This document shows, piece by piece, positions 35,447 through 44,104 of a DNA stretch of 64,000 nucleotides. Source of the DNA: DATFMP01 sp035266845 (GTDB lineage Bacteria > SAR324 > JACQKK01). Made by a program: the position numbers and the translations under genes. The notes below the pieces were generated by a model that was not told the DNA's origin, ran no database searches, and was given only the letters and a program-made list of their open reading frames with translations. The stretch is taken from NCBI GenBank assembly GCA_035266845.1, contig DATFMP010000103.1:83325-147324 (forward strand), written 5' to 3'. Numbering within the stretch: position 1 is the stretch's first letter; the number at the start of each line of letters is the position of its first letter.

Positions 35447-37078
35447 GTGCCCCGCCCTACCCGCGCGACGATCCTGCTGCTAGCCGTGGTGGCCGTGGCG
35501 TGGTTCGCGCTGCTGGGCTCGCGCGGTCTCATCGAGCCGGACGAGGGGCGCTACGCGGAGATTCCGCGCGAGATGCTGGCCAGCGGGGACTGGGTCACGC
35601 CACGCCTGGACGGCTTCAAGTACTTCGAGAAGCCCGCACTACAATACTGGCTCACCGCCGGGGCCTACTCCGTGTTCGGCGTGGGCGAGGGCACCGCGCG
35701 GCTGTGGCCCGCCCTGCTGGGCCTGGGCGGCGCCGTAGCGGCGGGCCTGCTGGGGGCGAGCCTGTACGGGCCGGCCGCCGGGCTGGCTACGGGGCTCATG
35801 CTCGCCAGCAGCTTCCTGTACTTCCTGCTGGGCCACTACGTCACGCTGGACATGGCCGTCTCCGTGTTCCTCTTCGCGGGGGTGGCCTGCCTGGTGATGG
35901 CCCAGCGGGGGCGCGCCGACTGGCCCGGCGCGCGGCGCTGGATGTGGTTCGGCTGGGCCGCGCTGGCCGCCGCCGTGCTTACCAAGGGGCTGATCGGCGT
36001 GGCGCTGCCCGGCGGCGCTGTGCTGCTCTACAGCCTGTGGCAAAGGGACTGGGCCCTGTGGAAGCGGCTGGAGCTGGGCAAGGGCCTGCTGATCCTGCTC
36101 GCTCTGACGGCACCGTGGTTCGTCGTGGTGAGCCTGCGCAATCCGGGCTTCGCCTGGTTCTTCTTCGTGCGCGAGCACTTCCTGCGCTATTCCACCGAGG
36201 TGGAGCACCGCAGCCAGCCGTTCTGGTTCTTCGTACCGGTGTGCCTGCTGGGCGCGCTGCCCTGGACAGGCGCCTGGCTGCGCGCGCTGCTGCGTCCCGA
36301 GGGCGGCTGGCGGCGGGGCGGGGGCGAGTTCTCGGCGGAGCGCTTCCTGTGGGTCTTCGCGGTGCTGGTGTTCGTGTTCTTCTCCCTGGGTGATTCCAAG
36401 CTAGCGCCCTACGTGCTGCCCATGTTCGCTCCGTTGGCGGTGCTGGCCGGGCCGCGGCTGGCGGCGCAGGGCGACCGTGCGCTGCTGCCTGTGGCCCTGC
36501 TGGGTGCCGCGGGCCTGCTGGCACTGGCCTGGGCCGTGCCGGGGCAGCCTGCCGCGCTAATGCCGCCCGCGTGGCACGGCTGGTTCCGGCTGTGGCTGGG
36601 CGTGGCCGCGGCGCTGCTGGCGCTGGGCGGGCTGAGCACGCTGCGCCTGGGGGCCGGTGCCATGTGGAGACTGGCCGTGACGGCCGTGCTGGTGCTGCTG
36701 GCCTTCCAGGCGTTGACGCTGGGGCTGCGGGCGCTGGAGCCGGGCTTCTCCAGCCGCGCGCTGGCCCGGGCCATCCTGGTCGAGCAGCCCGGGGATGCGC
36801 CGGTTTATGCCGTGGGGGCCTATTACCCGCAATCGCTGCCCTTCTACCTGGGCCGCACGGTGCGGCTGGTGGTCGTGCAGGACGAGCTGGCCATGGGCAT
36901 CCGCGCGGAGCCCGCACGCTGGCTGCCCTCGCTGGAGGCCTTCGCGGCGCGCTGGCGGGACGAAGCCCGCGCCTACGCCGTGCTGGATCGTGCCAGCCTG
37001 GGGGGCGCCCGCCGCATGGCGCTGCCCCTGCGTGTGCTGTACACGGGACCCCGGCTGGTGGTGGTGTCGCGCCAGTGA
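35447..37078 (+). CDS. arnT: ArnT-like lipid A aminoarabinose transferase, second tandem copy
   Basis: A 543-residue paralogue of the preceding gene, starting at GTG 35447. Long stretches are identical or nearly so (EGRYAEIPREML, LTAPWF, NPGFAWFFFVREH, GGGEFSAERFLWVFA), and both keep the acidic EADEGRY/EPDEGRY loop essential in ArnT. The copies differ most in the C-terminal periplasmic domain and around the lipid-facing loops. Different acceptors or different sugar donors are possible. The 44-base spacing implies co-transcription. Confidence 0.9.
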   Translation: MPRPTRATILLLAVVAVAWFALLGSRGLIEPDEGRYAEIPREMLASGDWVTPRLDGFKYFEKPALQYWLTAGAYSVFGVGEGTARLWPALLGLGGAVAAGLLGASLYGPAAGLATGLMLASSFLYFLLGHYVTLDMAVSVFLFAGVACLVMAQRGRADWPGARRWMWFGWAALAAAVLTKGLIGVALPGGAVLLYSLWQRDWALWKRLELGKGLLILLALTAPWFVVVSLRNPGFAWFFFVREHFLRYSTEVEHRSQPFWFFVPVCLLGALPWTGAWLRALLRPEGGWRRGGGEFSAERFLWVFAVLVFVFFSLGDSKLAPYVLPMFAPLAVLAGPRLAAQGDRALLPVALLGAAGLLALAWAVPGQPAALMPPAWHGWFRLWLGVAAALLALGGLSTLRLGAGAMWRLAVTAVLVLLAFQALTLGLRALEPGFSSRALARAILVEQPGDAPVYAVGAYYPQSLPFYLGRTVRLVVVQDELAMGIRAEPARWLPSLEAFAARWRDEARAYAVLDRASLGGARRMALPLRVLYTGPRLVVVSRQ

Positions 37079-37303
37079 GTCTGGTAGATTGAGGGGGTCC
37101 CGCAGGCCGCGCGCCACCGGCGCAGGGCCGGTCTGCCCGCTTGGCTTCGCTGCACCGGGCGCGGCTCCCGCCCCACTTCCCGGCAAGCCTTCCCATGACG
37201 GCAGCAGCGCGGGTCGGCCCCTGGAACACCCATCGCCCGGCGCCTGCGGCGGCGCCACGAGGCCAAGCCTGACGCACCCTGCCGCCACCCCTGGAGAGCG
37301 ATC

Positions 37304-38440
37304 ATGCTGCCGTTCACCCGCCCAACGCTGGGCGAAGATGAGATTCAGGCCGTGCGGGAGGTGTTGGAGTCCGGCTGGATCACCAGCGGGCCCAAGGTGC
37401 AGCAGTTCGAGCAGGCCCTGGCGGACTATGTGGGCGGCGGCGTGCAGGTGCGGGCCTTCAACTCCGCCACCGGCGCCCTGGAGGCCTGCCTGCTGGCGGG
37501 CGGCATCGGCCCGGGCGACGAGGTGATCGTGCCCGCCATGAGCTTCGTGGCCACGGCCAACGTGGTCGTGCGCGCGGGGGCCCGCCCGGTGTTCGTGGAC
37601 GTGGAGTTGCGCAGCCGCAACGTGACCCCGGAGGCTGTGGCGAAGGCCATCACGCCCCGCACCCGCGCGGTGATTCCCGTACACTTCTCCGGCCTGGCGG
37701 TGGACATGCCGCCGCTGTATGAGCTGGCGCGCAAGCACGACCTCCTGATCGTGGAGGACGCCGCCCATGCCATCGGCACGGAAGTGGGCGGGCGCAAAGT
37801 GGGCGCCTTCGGCAATCCGGTCTGCTTCAGCTTCCACCCCAACAAGAACATGACCACCATCGAGGGCGGTGCGGTGGCCAGCGGCGATCCCGCGTTCGTG
37901 AAGCGCCTGGAGGCCATCCGCTTTCACGGCCGCGAGCCGGACGGCCACGGCGGTGTGGACGTGAAGGAGTGGGGCGGCAAGATGAACCTGCCCGACGTCA
38001 ACGCCGTGATCGGGCTGATCCAGCTCCGCCGGCTGGACGGCTTCAACGCTAAGCGCCGTCAACTGGTGGAGCGCTACTTCGAGCTGATGCCGCGTCACCC
38101 CGCGCTGGTGCTGCCGGCCACCGGGGAAGGACACACCTGGCACATGTTCGTGGTGTGCCTGGACTTCGCGGCGCTGGGCACCACGCGCGCGGCGGTGCAG
38201 GCGGCCCTGGAGCAGCAGGACATCCGCGTGGGCTACCACTACGAGGCCATGCACCTGTTCTCGCTCTACCGCGGCTATGGCTACGGCCCCGGGGACTTTC
38301 CCGTGGCGGAGCGCATCGGCCGCGAAACCCTCACCCTGCCCCTCTTCCCGGGCATGGAGGAGGCGGACGTGGACCGCGTTTGCAACGCGCTGGGGGCCAT
38401 CCTGGCCTCCCCGCCCCCGCCCGGAGCCGAGACGCCATGA
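37304..38440 (+). CDS. arnB: UDP-4-keto-pentose aminotransferase (ArnB-like, DegT/AryC1 family)
   Basis: A 378-residue PLP aminotransferase: MLPFTRPTLGEDEIQAVREV at the N-terminus, substrate loop FNSATGALEACLLAGGIGPG, VEDAAHAIG and the PLP lysine in SFHPNKNMTTIEGG. In the L-Ara4N pathway it converts UDP-4-keto-L-arabinose to UDP-L-Ara4N with glutamate. Overlap of its stop with the arnC start (ATGA) shows tight coupling. GGAGAG lies upstream of ATG 37304. Confidence 0.93.
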   Translation: MLPFTRPTLGEDEIQAVREVLESGWITSGPKVQQFEQALADYVGGGVQVRAFNSATGALEACLLAGGIGPGDEVIVPAMSFVATANVVVRAGARPVFVDVELRSRNVTPEAVAKAITPRTRAVIPVHFSGLAVDMPPLYELARKHDLLIVEDAAHAIGTEVGGRKVGAFGNPVCFSFHPNKNMTTIEGGAVASGDPAFVKRLEAIRFHGREPDGHGGVDVKEWGGKMNLPDVNAVIGLIQLRRLDGFNAKRRQLVERYFELMPRHPALVLPATGEGHTWHMFVVCLDFAALGTTRAAVQAALEQQDIRVGYHYEAMHLFSLYRGYGYGPGDFPVAERIGRETLTLPLFPGMEEADVDRVCNALGAILASPPPPGAETP

Positions 38441-39453
38441 GCGCAGTGAGCGTCAGCGCCAAAGCCGGGACCGGTGCGGAGATCTCCGTGGTCATCCCCG
38501 TGTACAACGAGGAGGCGGGGCTGGCCGCGCTGTTCGACCGGTTGTATCCCGCGCTGGACGGCATGGGGCGGCGCTACGAGGTGGTGTTCGTGGACGACGG
38601 CAGCCACGACCGCTCCCCGGCCCTGCTGCGCGAGCAGTACCAGCGCCGGACGGACGTGACGCGCGTGGTGCTGCTGCGCACCAACGCCGGTCAGCACGCG
38701 GCGATCCTGGCGGGCTTCGAGCACGTGCACGGCCAGTACGTGATCACGCTGGATGCCGACCTACAGAATCCGCCGGAGGAGGTACCGCGCCTGATCGCGG
38801 AGATGGACGCGGGCCACGACTACGTGGGCACCATCCGCCGCAAGCGACGGGACAGCTGGTGGCGCCACTGGGCCTCCAGGACCATGAACGCCGTGCGCCA
38901 GCGCATCACGTCCATCCGCATGACCGACCAGGGCTGCATGTTGCGTGGCTACCACCGGGATATTGTGCGCGCCGTGCTGCACTCGCGGGAAGCGCACACG
39001 TTCATTCCGGCGCTCGCGTACCTCTACGCGGGACACCCCACGGAGATCACGGTGGAGCACGACGAGCGCTTCGCCGGGCAGTCCAAGTATCCGTTGTACA
39101 AGCTGATCCACTTGAACTTCGACCTGGTGACCGGCTTCTCCGTGATGCCCCTGCAGCTCTTCTCCCTGGCCGGGATGGGCATCGCGGCGCTGTCGCTGAT
39201 CTTTGTGGTGTACCTGGGCATCCGGCGCCTGATGATCGGGCCGGAGGTGGAGGGCGTGTTCACCCTGTTCGCCATCGCCTTCTTCCTGATCGGCATCGCT
39301 CTGTTCGGCATCGGGCTGCTGGGCGAATACGTGGGCCGCATCTACGAGCAGGTGCGCGGCCGACCGCGCTTCCTGGTGGAGGCGGTGCTGGAGCCGCCCG
39401 GCGACGAGCCCGCGCAGGGCGGAGCCAGCGGCCAGCCGGATCGCGGCGCATGA
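38437..39453 (+). CDS. arnC: Undecaprenyl-phosphate Ara4FN transferase (ArnC-like glycosyltransferase)
   Basis: A 338-residue GT2 enzyme: SVVIPVYNEEAGLAALFDRL, VFVDDGSHDRS, LDADLQNPPEEVPRLI (DxD-like metal and nucleotide site) and QSKYPLYKL. Two C-terminal membrane helices follow (LFSLAGMGIAALSLIFVVYL, FAIAFFLIGIALFGIGLLGE). It moves formylated Ara4N from UDP to undecaprenyl phosphate at the inner leaflet. It overlaps both neighbours by four bases. Confidence 0.94.
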   Translation: MSAVSVSAKAGTGAEISVVIPVYNEEAGLAALFDRLYPALDGMGRRYEVVFVDDGSHDRSPALLREQYQRRTDVTRVVLLRTNAGQHAAILAGFEHVHGQYVITLDADLQNPPEEVPRLIAEMDAGHDYVGTIRRKRRDSWWRHWASRTMNAVRQRITSIRMTDQGCMLRGYHRDIVRAVLHSREAHTFIPALAYLYAGHPTEITVEHDERFAGQSKYPLYKLIHLNFDLVTGFSVMPLQLFSLAGMGIAALSLIFVVYLGIRRLMIGPEVEGVFTLFAIAFFLIGIALFGIGLLGEYVGRIYEQVRGRPRFLVEAVLEPPGDEPAQGGASGQPDRGA

Positions 39454-40382
39454 GCACGCCGGGCGCCCCCGCCGTCGTGTGCGCCTACCACAACGTGGGT
39501 GTGCGCGGGCTGGCCGTGTTGCTGGCGCTGGGGGTGGACGTGCGGCTGGTGCTGACCCACGAGGACGAGGCGGCGGAGACGATCTGGTTCCGCAGCGTGG
39601 CGGAGCTGGCCCGGCTGCACGGCATCCCGGTGATCACGCCCGCAGACCCCAACGCACCGGAGGTGGTGGCCCAGGTGCGGGCCTGCGCGCTGGACTGGCT
39701 GTTCTCCTTCTACTACCGCCGGCTGCTGGGGGCGGAGCTGCTGGCGCTGCCCGCGCGGGGCGCGTACAACGTACACGGCTCCCTGCTGCCGAAGTACCGC
39801 GGCCGCGCCCCAGTGAACTGGGCCGTGCTGCACGGCGAGCGCGAGACGGGCGCCAGTCTGCACCGCATGGAGCTGAAGCCGGATGCCGGCGCGCTGGTGG
39901 ACCAGGAGGCCGTGGCCATCCTGCCCAACGACACCGCGCACGATGTGTTCGGCAAGGTCGCCTGTGCCGCGGAAATCCTGCTGCTGCGGGCCGTGCCGGC
40001 CCTGCTGGGAGGCACCGCGCGCGAGACGCCGCTCGATCTCAAGGCCGGGCGCTACTTCGGCGGGCGCCGGCCGGAGGATGGCCGGCTGGACCCCGGCTCG
40101 GGCGCCTGGCCCACGCACAACCTGATCCGCGCCGTCGCGCCGCCCTACCCAGGTGCGTTCTACGAGCTGCCCGCGGGGCGGCTGGCGGTGCTGGGCAGCT
40201 ACTACCGCGGCGAGCCGGCCCGGGGCCGCACGCCGCGCCTGTACTGGGAGCAGGGCGCCTGCTGGCTGGATTGCAGCGATGGCGAACGCCTGCGCTTGAC
40301 CGCGCTGGCCTGGGACGGCGCCCCTCTGGACGAGTCCGGCTTCCGCGCGCGCTTCGGCGCCGCCGAGCTATCGTTGACGTGA
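39450..40382 (+). CDS. arnA: UDP-Ara4N formyltransferase (separate ArnA N-terminal half)
   Basis: A 310-residue formyltransferase using 10-formyl-tetrahydrofolate. The catalytic block is YNVHGSLLPKYRGRAPVNWA (Asn and His of the N-x-H motif), and the late acid is in KPDAGALVDQ. In E. coli this domain is the N-terminal half of bifunctional ArnA; here it is its own gene, and the decarboxylase half is the next gene. It starts by ATGA overlap with arnC. Confidence 0.92.
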   Translation: MSTPGAPAVVCAYHNVGVRGLAVLLALGVDVRLVLTHEDEAAETIWFRSVAELARLHGIPVITPADPNAPEVVAQVRACALDWLFSFYYRRLLGAELLALPARGAYNVHGSLLPKYRGRAPVNWAVLHGERETGASLHRMELKPDAGALVDQEAVAILPNDTAHDVFGKVACAAEILLLRAVPALLGGTARETPLDLKAGRYFGGRRPEDGRLDPGSGAWPTHNLIRAVAPPYPGAFYELPAGRLAVLGSYYRGEPARGRTPRLYWEQGACWLDCSDGERLRLTALAWDGAPLDESGFRARFGAAELSLT

Positions 40383-40413
40383 TGCGACTTACCGCCACCA
40401 ACCTTTGCGGACC

Positions 40414-41466
40414 ATGAAAATCCTGATTCTGGGCGTGAACGGCTTCATCGGCCACCACCTTTCCCACCGCATCCTGGAGACCACCGAGTGGGAGGTGTAC
40501 GGGATGGACCTGGCCTCCAATCGGGTCTCGGACGTGCTGGAGCACCCGCGCTTCCACTTCTTCGAAGGCGACATCACGATCAACCACGAGTGGGTCGAGT
40601 ACCACGTCAAGAAGTGCGATGTGGTGCTGCCGCTGGTCGCGATCGCCACGCCGGCGGTGTATGTGCAGAACCCGCTGGCCGTGTTCGAGCTGGACTTCGA
40701 ATCCAACCTGGCCGTGATCCGCTCGTGCGTGCAGTACCGCAAGCGCGTGGTGTTCCCCTCCACCTCCGAGGTGTACGGGATGTGCCAGGACGCGGAGTTT
40801 CACCCCTACGAATCCAACCTGGTGATGGGGCCCATCCCCAAGTCCCGCTGGATCTACGCCTGCAGCAAGCAGCTGCTGGACCGTGTGATCGCCGCCTATG
40901 CGCAGCAGCGGGGGCTGGACTACACGCTGTTCCGTCCGTTCAACTGGATCGGGCCCGGCCTGGACAGCCTGTACACGCCCAAGGAAGGCAGCTCGCGCGT
41001 CGTGACGCAGTTCCTGGGGCACATCGTGCGCGGCGAACCGATCACCCTGGTGGACGGCGGGGCGCAGCGCCGCGCATTCACGGACATCCGCGACGGCGTG
41101 GACGCGCTCATGCGCATCATCGCCAACGAGGGTGGCGTGGCCTCGGGCAAGATTTACAACGTGGGCAATCCCGCCAACGATCTCTCCATTCGCGAGCTGG
41201 CCGAGCTGATGCTGGAGTTGGCGGGCGGGGTGCCGGAGTACCGCGATTCCGCGGCCCACGTGACGCTGAAGGAGGTGCGCTCCGCCGAGTACTACGGCGA
41301 GGGCTACCAGGACATCCGCACGCGCGTGCCGTGGATTCGCAACACGATGGAGGAGCTGGGCTGGCAGCCCACCGTCATCACCCGCGATGCGCTGCTGACC
41401 ATCTTCGAGGCCTACCGCGGCGAGGTGGCCGCGGCCGGCCGCCTGCTGGACGAACAGAGCGCGTAG
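40414..41466 (+). CDS. arnA: UDP-glucuronate 4-oxidase/decarboxylase (separate ArnA C-terminal half)
   Basis: A 350-residue short-chain dehydrogenase-like enzyme: NAD-binding GVNGFIGHH, the Ser of FPSTSEVYGM, catalytic Tyr and Lys in RWIYACSKQLL, and the ArnA-type arginine loop RRAFTDIRDGVDAL with IYNVGNPANDLSIREL. It oxidises and decarboxylates UDP-glucuronate to UDP-4-keto-pentose. The supply gene ugd is not in the window. ATG 40414 is preferred to a TTG three codons upstream. Confidence 0.94.
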   Translation: MKILILGVNGFIGHHLSHRILETTEWEVYGMDLASNRVSDVLEHPRFHFFEGDITINHEWVEYHVKKCDVVLPLVAIATPAVYVQNPLAVFELDFESNLAVIRSCVQYRKRVVFPSTSEVYGMCQDAEFHPYESNLVMGPIPKSRWIYACSKQLLDRVIAAYAQQRGLDYTLFRPFNWIGPGLDSLYTPKEGSSRVVTQFLGHIVRGEPITLVDGGAQRRAFTDIRDGVDALMRIIANEGGVASGKIYNVGNPANDLSIRELAELMLELAGGVPEYRDSAAHVTLKEVRSAEYYGEGYQDIRTRVPWIRNTMEELGWQPTVITRDALLTIFEAYRGEVAAAGRLLDEQSA

Positions 41467-41586
41467 GGAGGCCACAAAGCAGAATGGATATGGGGGCGTT
41501 GCCACATACCCCCACCAGGGAGCAGGGCGTCCTGGACTCTATTTGCAGGCAAGGCCCCGCCGACCTTGGTCAAGTTCCGGTATCGG

Positions 41587-41658
41587 GGGTGCGGGGGCCC
41601 TCGGCCCCCGCATTGAATCTGTTGTGGTTCTCAAGCGGCGCCGCCGCTTGAGAACCCA
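41587..41658. repeat. Double-hairpin intergenic repeat, copy 1
   Basis: Two adjacent perfect hairpins: GCGGGGGCC-CTC-GGCCCCCGC-like (41591-41611) and a 15-base-pair stem GGTTCTCAAGCGGCG with its complement around one base (41626-41656), joined by a 14-base linker. An inverted second copy lies at 43911-43982. Confidence 0.8.
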
Positions 41659-41687
41659 TCTCGAAACACAGCCTTGGAAACCCGGCC

Positions 41688-42593
41688 ATGCGCATTGCCC
41701 TGAAGGTGGACGTGGACACGCTGCGCGGCACGCGGGAAGGCGTGCCCGCGCTGCTGCGGCTGCTGGAGCGGTACGGCGTGCGCGCCACCTTCCTGTTCAG
41801 CCTGGGGCCGGACCACACGGGGCGCGCCCTGCGGCGCGTGTTCCGGCGCGGCTTCCTGAGCAAGGTGTTCCGCACCTCGGTGACGAGCCACTACGGCCTG
41901 CGCACGCTGATGTACGGCACGCTGCTGCCGGGTCCGCACATCGGGCGGCGGGGGCGGGACGTGCTGCGCGCCGTAGCAGCGGCGGGACACGAGGTGGGCA
42001 TCCACTGCCACGATCACGTGCGCTGGCAGGACGCCGTGGCGCGCCGGGACGCTGCCTGGACCCGCCGCGAGCTGGAGCGCGCCCAGGCTGCGTTCGTGGA
42101 GGCCTTCGGCCGGCCCGCCACCGTGCACGGTGCCGCCGGCTGGCAGGTCAATCCGCACCTGTTCGCGCTGGAGGAGCAACTCGGCTTCCGCTACGCCAGC
42201 GACGTGCGGGGCGAGGCGCCGTTCCTACCGCGGATGGGCGGGGTCACCTCCGGCTGTCCGCAACTGCCCACCACCCTGCCCACGCTGGACGAGCTGATCG
42301 GCCGCGAGGGCATCACCGCGGAGAACGTGCACGAGGCGGTGCTGCGGGCCTGCCGCGAGCCACGCCCGCATGGGCACGTCTATACCCTGCATGCCGAGCT
42401 GGAGGGGATGCGTCTGCAGCCCGTGCTGGAGCACCTGCTCCAGGCTTGGCGCGCCGCCGGGGACGAGCCCGGCGCGCTGGCGGACCTGTTCGACGCGCTG
42501 GATGCGGAGGCCCTGCCCCGGCGCGAGGTGCTGCAGGGCACCGTGCCCGGCCGCTCCGGCGCGCTGGGCGTGGAAGGGCCGCTGGTGGCGTAG
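41688..42593 (+). CDS. arnD: ArnD-like polysaccharide deacetylase (undecaprenyl-P-Ara4FN deformylase)
   Basis: A 301-residue NodB-type deacetylase: IALKVDVDTLRGTREG (catalytic and metal Asp), RYGVRATFLFSLGPDHTGRA, GHEVGIHCHDHVRWQD (metal His) and the late motif HGHVYTLHAELEG, characteristic of ArnD rather than chitin deacetylases. It removes the formyl group from the undecaprenyl-linked sugar before ArnT transfer. It lies 221 bases after the decarboxylase, with a hairpin repeat between. Confidence 0.92.
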   Translation: MRIALKVDVDTLRGTREGVPALLRLLERYGVRATFLFSLGPDHTGRALRRVFRRGFLSKVFRTSVTSHYGLRTLMYGTLLPGPHIGRRGRDVLRAVAAAGHEVGIHCHDHVRWQDAVARRDAAWTRRELERAQAAFVEAFGRPATVHGAAGWQVNPHLFALEEQLGFRYASDVRGEAPFLPRMGGVTSGCPQLPTTLPTLDELIGREGITAENVHEAVLRACREPRPHGHVYTLHAELEGMRLQPVLEHLLQAWRAAGDEPGALADLFDALDAEALPRREVLQGTVPGRSGALGVEGPLVA

Positions 42594-42810
42594 GCAGCGC
42601 CAACGTCCACGCTTCGAGGAACGATTCCCCTGGGGCTTCGCCCCCGCACCCCCGGCAGATGACCCGGCTCCCGGTACCCCGGGCGCGCACCAGAAGACAC
42701 CGGCGAAAGAATATGCGCCGGGCGGTGTAGTGCTTCGTGCAAGCAGAGCGGTCGCTGGCCGGCAGGTCCGCCGCCGCGATATGAAACAACCCTCCACCGG
42801 GAGCGCGAAT

Positions 42811-43053
42811 ATGTACTACGGAGACCTGGGGTATGGCTGGATGGGCTGGCTGGGCTTCGGCCTGCACGGTGTGGGCATGCTGGTGTTCTGGGGTCTGCTG
42901 ATCTGGGGCGGTATCGCGCTGTTCCGCGTGGCCACACGCGGGCAGGGCGGCGAGCGCCGCGAGGATGCCGCGCTGGCCATCGTGAAGGAGCGCTATGCCC
43001 GCGGCGAGCTGACCCAAGAGCAGTACACGGAACTGCGCAAGGCACTGCACTGA
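42811..43053 (+). CDS. SHOCT-domain small membrane protein
   Basis: About 80 residues: a membrane helix (FGLHGVGMLVFWGLLIWGGI), a basic linker, then a SHOCT motif (ALAIVKERYARGELTQEQYT) at the C-terminus. GGGAG lies 7 bases before ATG 42811; ATG 42781 would add 10 residues. SHOCT proteins are widespread small membrane proteins with oligomerisation roles, function mostly unknown. Confidence 0.85.
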   Translation: MYYGDLGYGWMGWLGFGLHGVGMLVFWGLLIWGGIALFRVATRGQGGERREDAALAIVKERYARGELTQEQYTELRKALH

Positions 43054-43094
43054 GCCACGCCGCCTCCTACCACCATCCGCCACGAGGAATCGCC

Positions 43095-43292
43095 ATGATC
43101 CGCCCCCTGCGCACAGGCCTGCTGCTGGCGCTGGCGGCACTGCTGCTGTCCGGCTGCTTCGGCTGGGGTCACGCTATGTACGGGCCGCACCACGGCCGCT
43201 GGGACGACGACCGGCCCTACGGTCCGCGCTCCCGCTGCAGCGACCAGCAGCCACCCGCGCCGGGTCAGCCGCCCTGCCCCTATACGCAGTGA
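43095..43292 (+). CDS. Small lipoprotein, 65 aa
   Basis: A type II signal peptide with lipobox LLLSGC (Cys near residue 21) and a short His, Asp and Pro-rich tail (HHGRWDDDRPYGP). Such tails can bind metal, but no function is known. It follows the SHOCT gene by 41 bases. Confidence 0.7.
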   Translation: MIRPLRTGLLLALAALLLSGCFGWGHAMYGPHHGRWDDDRPYGPRSRCSDQQPPAPGQPPCPYTQ

Positions 43293-43421
43293 CACCACCC
43301 GCCGCACCATCGGCAGCGACTGCACGGGGGCACCGGATGCGGTATGCTGGGGGCATCGAGTGCCGGCCGGGCGCCCGCGGGCTCCGGGCCGGGTCACGCA
43401 TTTCCCTATCCGGAGCCGCCG

Positions 43422-43877
43422 ATGGCATCGTTCTCCCATCCCACCCCGCTGCGGCCCGTCGGGGCGTGTGGCCTGCTGCTGGTGCTGGCCGCCCTGGTGT
43501 TGGCCGCCTGCAGCTCTCCCCTGAGCATGGAGCCGATCAAGCCCGACCCGGGCATCGCGGCGAACCTGGCCGTGGTGCAGGCCAAGACGGAGGACCTCTT
43601 CGCCGAACTGGGCCGCAACGCGGCCATGCCCTTCGCGGACTACGACGCCATCCACTACCGGCCACTGCTGGAGGTGCTGATGGAGGCCCGCCGCCTGGCG
43701 GTGCTGCACGAGCGGCCGGATCGCGAAATCAAGATGCTGGACGACCTGCGCGCGACCTATGAGGACATGCGCACGTCCCACCGGCAGGGCAAGCTCTCCT
43801 TCGAGAGCCTCCAGACCTATCGCAAGAAGCTGGCCGGGCAGATCGACGGGCTGATGCGCCTGGAGCAGGCGCAGTAG
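43422..43877 (+). CDS. Lipoprotein with helical C-terminal domain, 151 aa
   Basis: The signal peptide ends in the lipobox VLAAC (residues about 28-32). The mature part is helical and acidic to basic (NLAVVQAKTEDLFAELGRNA, YEDMRTSHRQGKLSFESLQT). The family is not recognised; an envelope protein is likely. ATG 43422 is chosen because it gives a normal lipoprotein signal; a longer frame upstream would bury it. Confidence 0.78.
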   Translation: MASFSHPTPLRPVGACGLLLVLAALVLAACSSPLSMEPIKPDPGIAANLAVVQAKTEDLFAELGRNAAMPFADYDAIHYRPLLEVLMEARRLAVLHERPDREIKMLDDLRATYEDMRTSHRQGKLSFESLQTYRKKLAGQIDGLMRLEQAQ

Positions 43878-43910
43878 GCGCGACGAGGAAGCCGGGTCCA
43901 GTTGGGGAGC

Positions 43911-43982
43911 GGGTCTTCAAGCGGCTGCACCGCTTGAAGACCACAAGACTTTCGTCGCGGGGGCCTAAGGCCCCCGCACCCC
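43911..43982. repeat. Double-hairpin intergenic repeat, copy 2 (inverted)
   Basis: Stem GGTCTTCAAGCGG / CCGCTTGAAGACC with 5-base loop (43912-43942), a 14-base linker, then GCGGGGGCC-TAA-GGCCCCCGC (43957-43977). Read on the minus strand it lines up with the whole of the 41587-41658 copy, including linker length and the trailing GTGG. Confidence 0.8.
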
Positions 43983-44104
43983 CTCCTCAGCAAGGCGGGG
44001 GTCTGCAGTGATCCGCAGACTGGAGCCGTGTTCCTGAGGAAGGCTCCATAGGAGCCTGTCTCGAAGGGCACGACGGCATATCTGCAAGGTCTTCAGGCGC
44101 CGGC

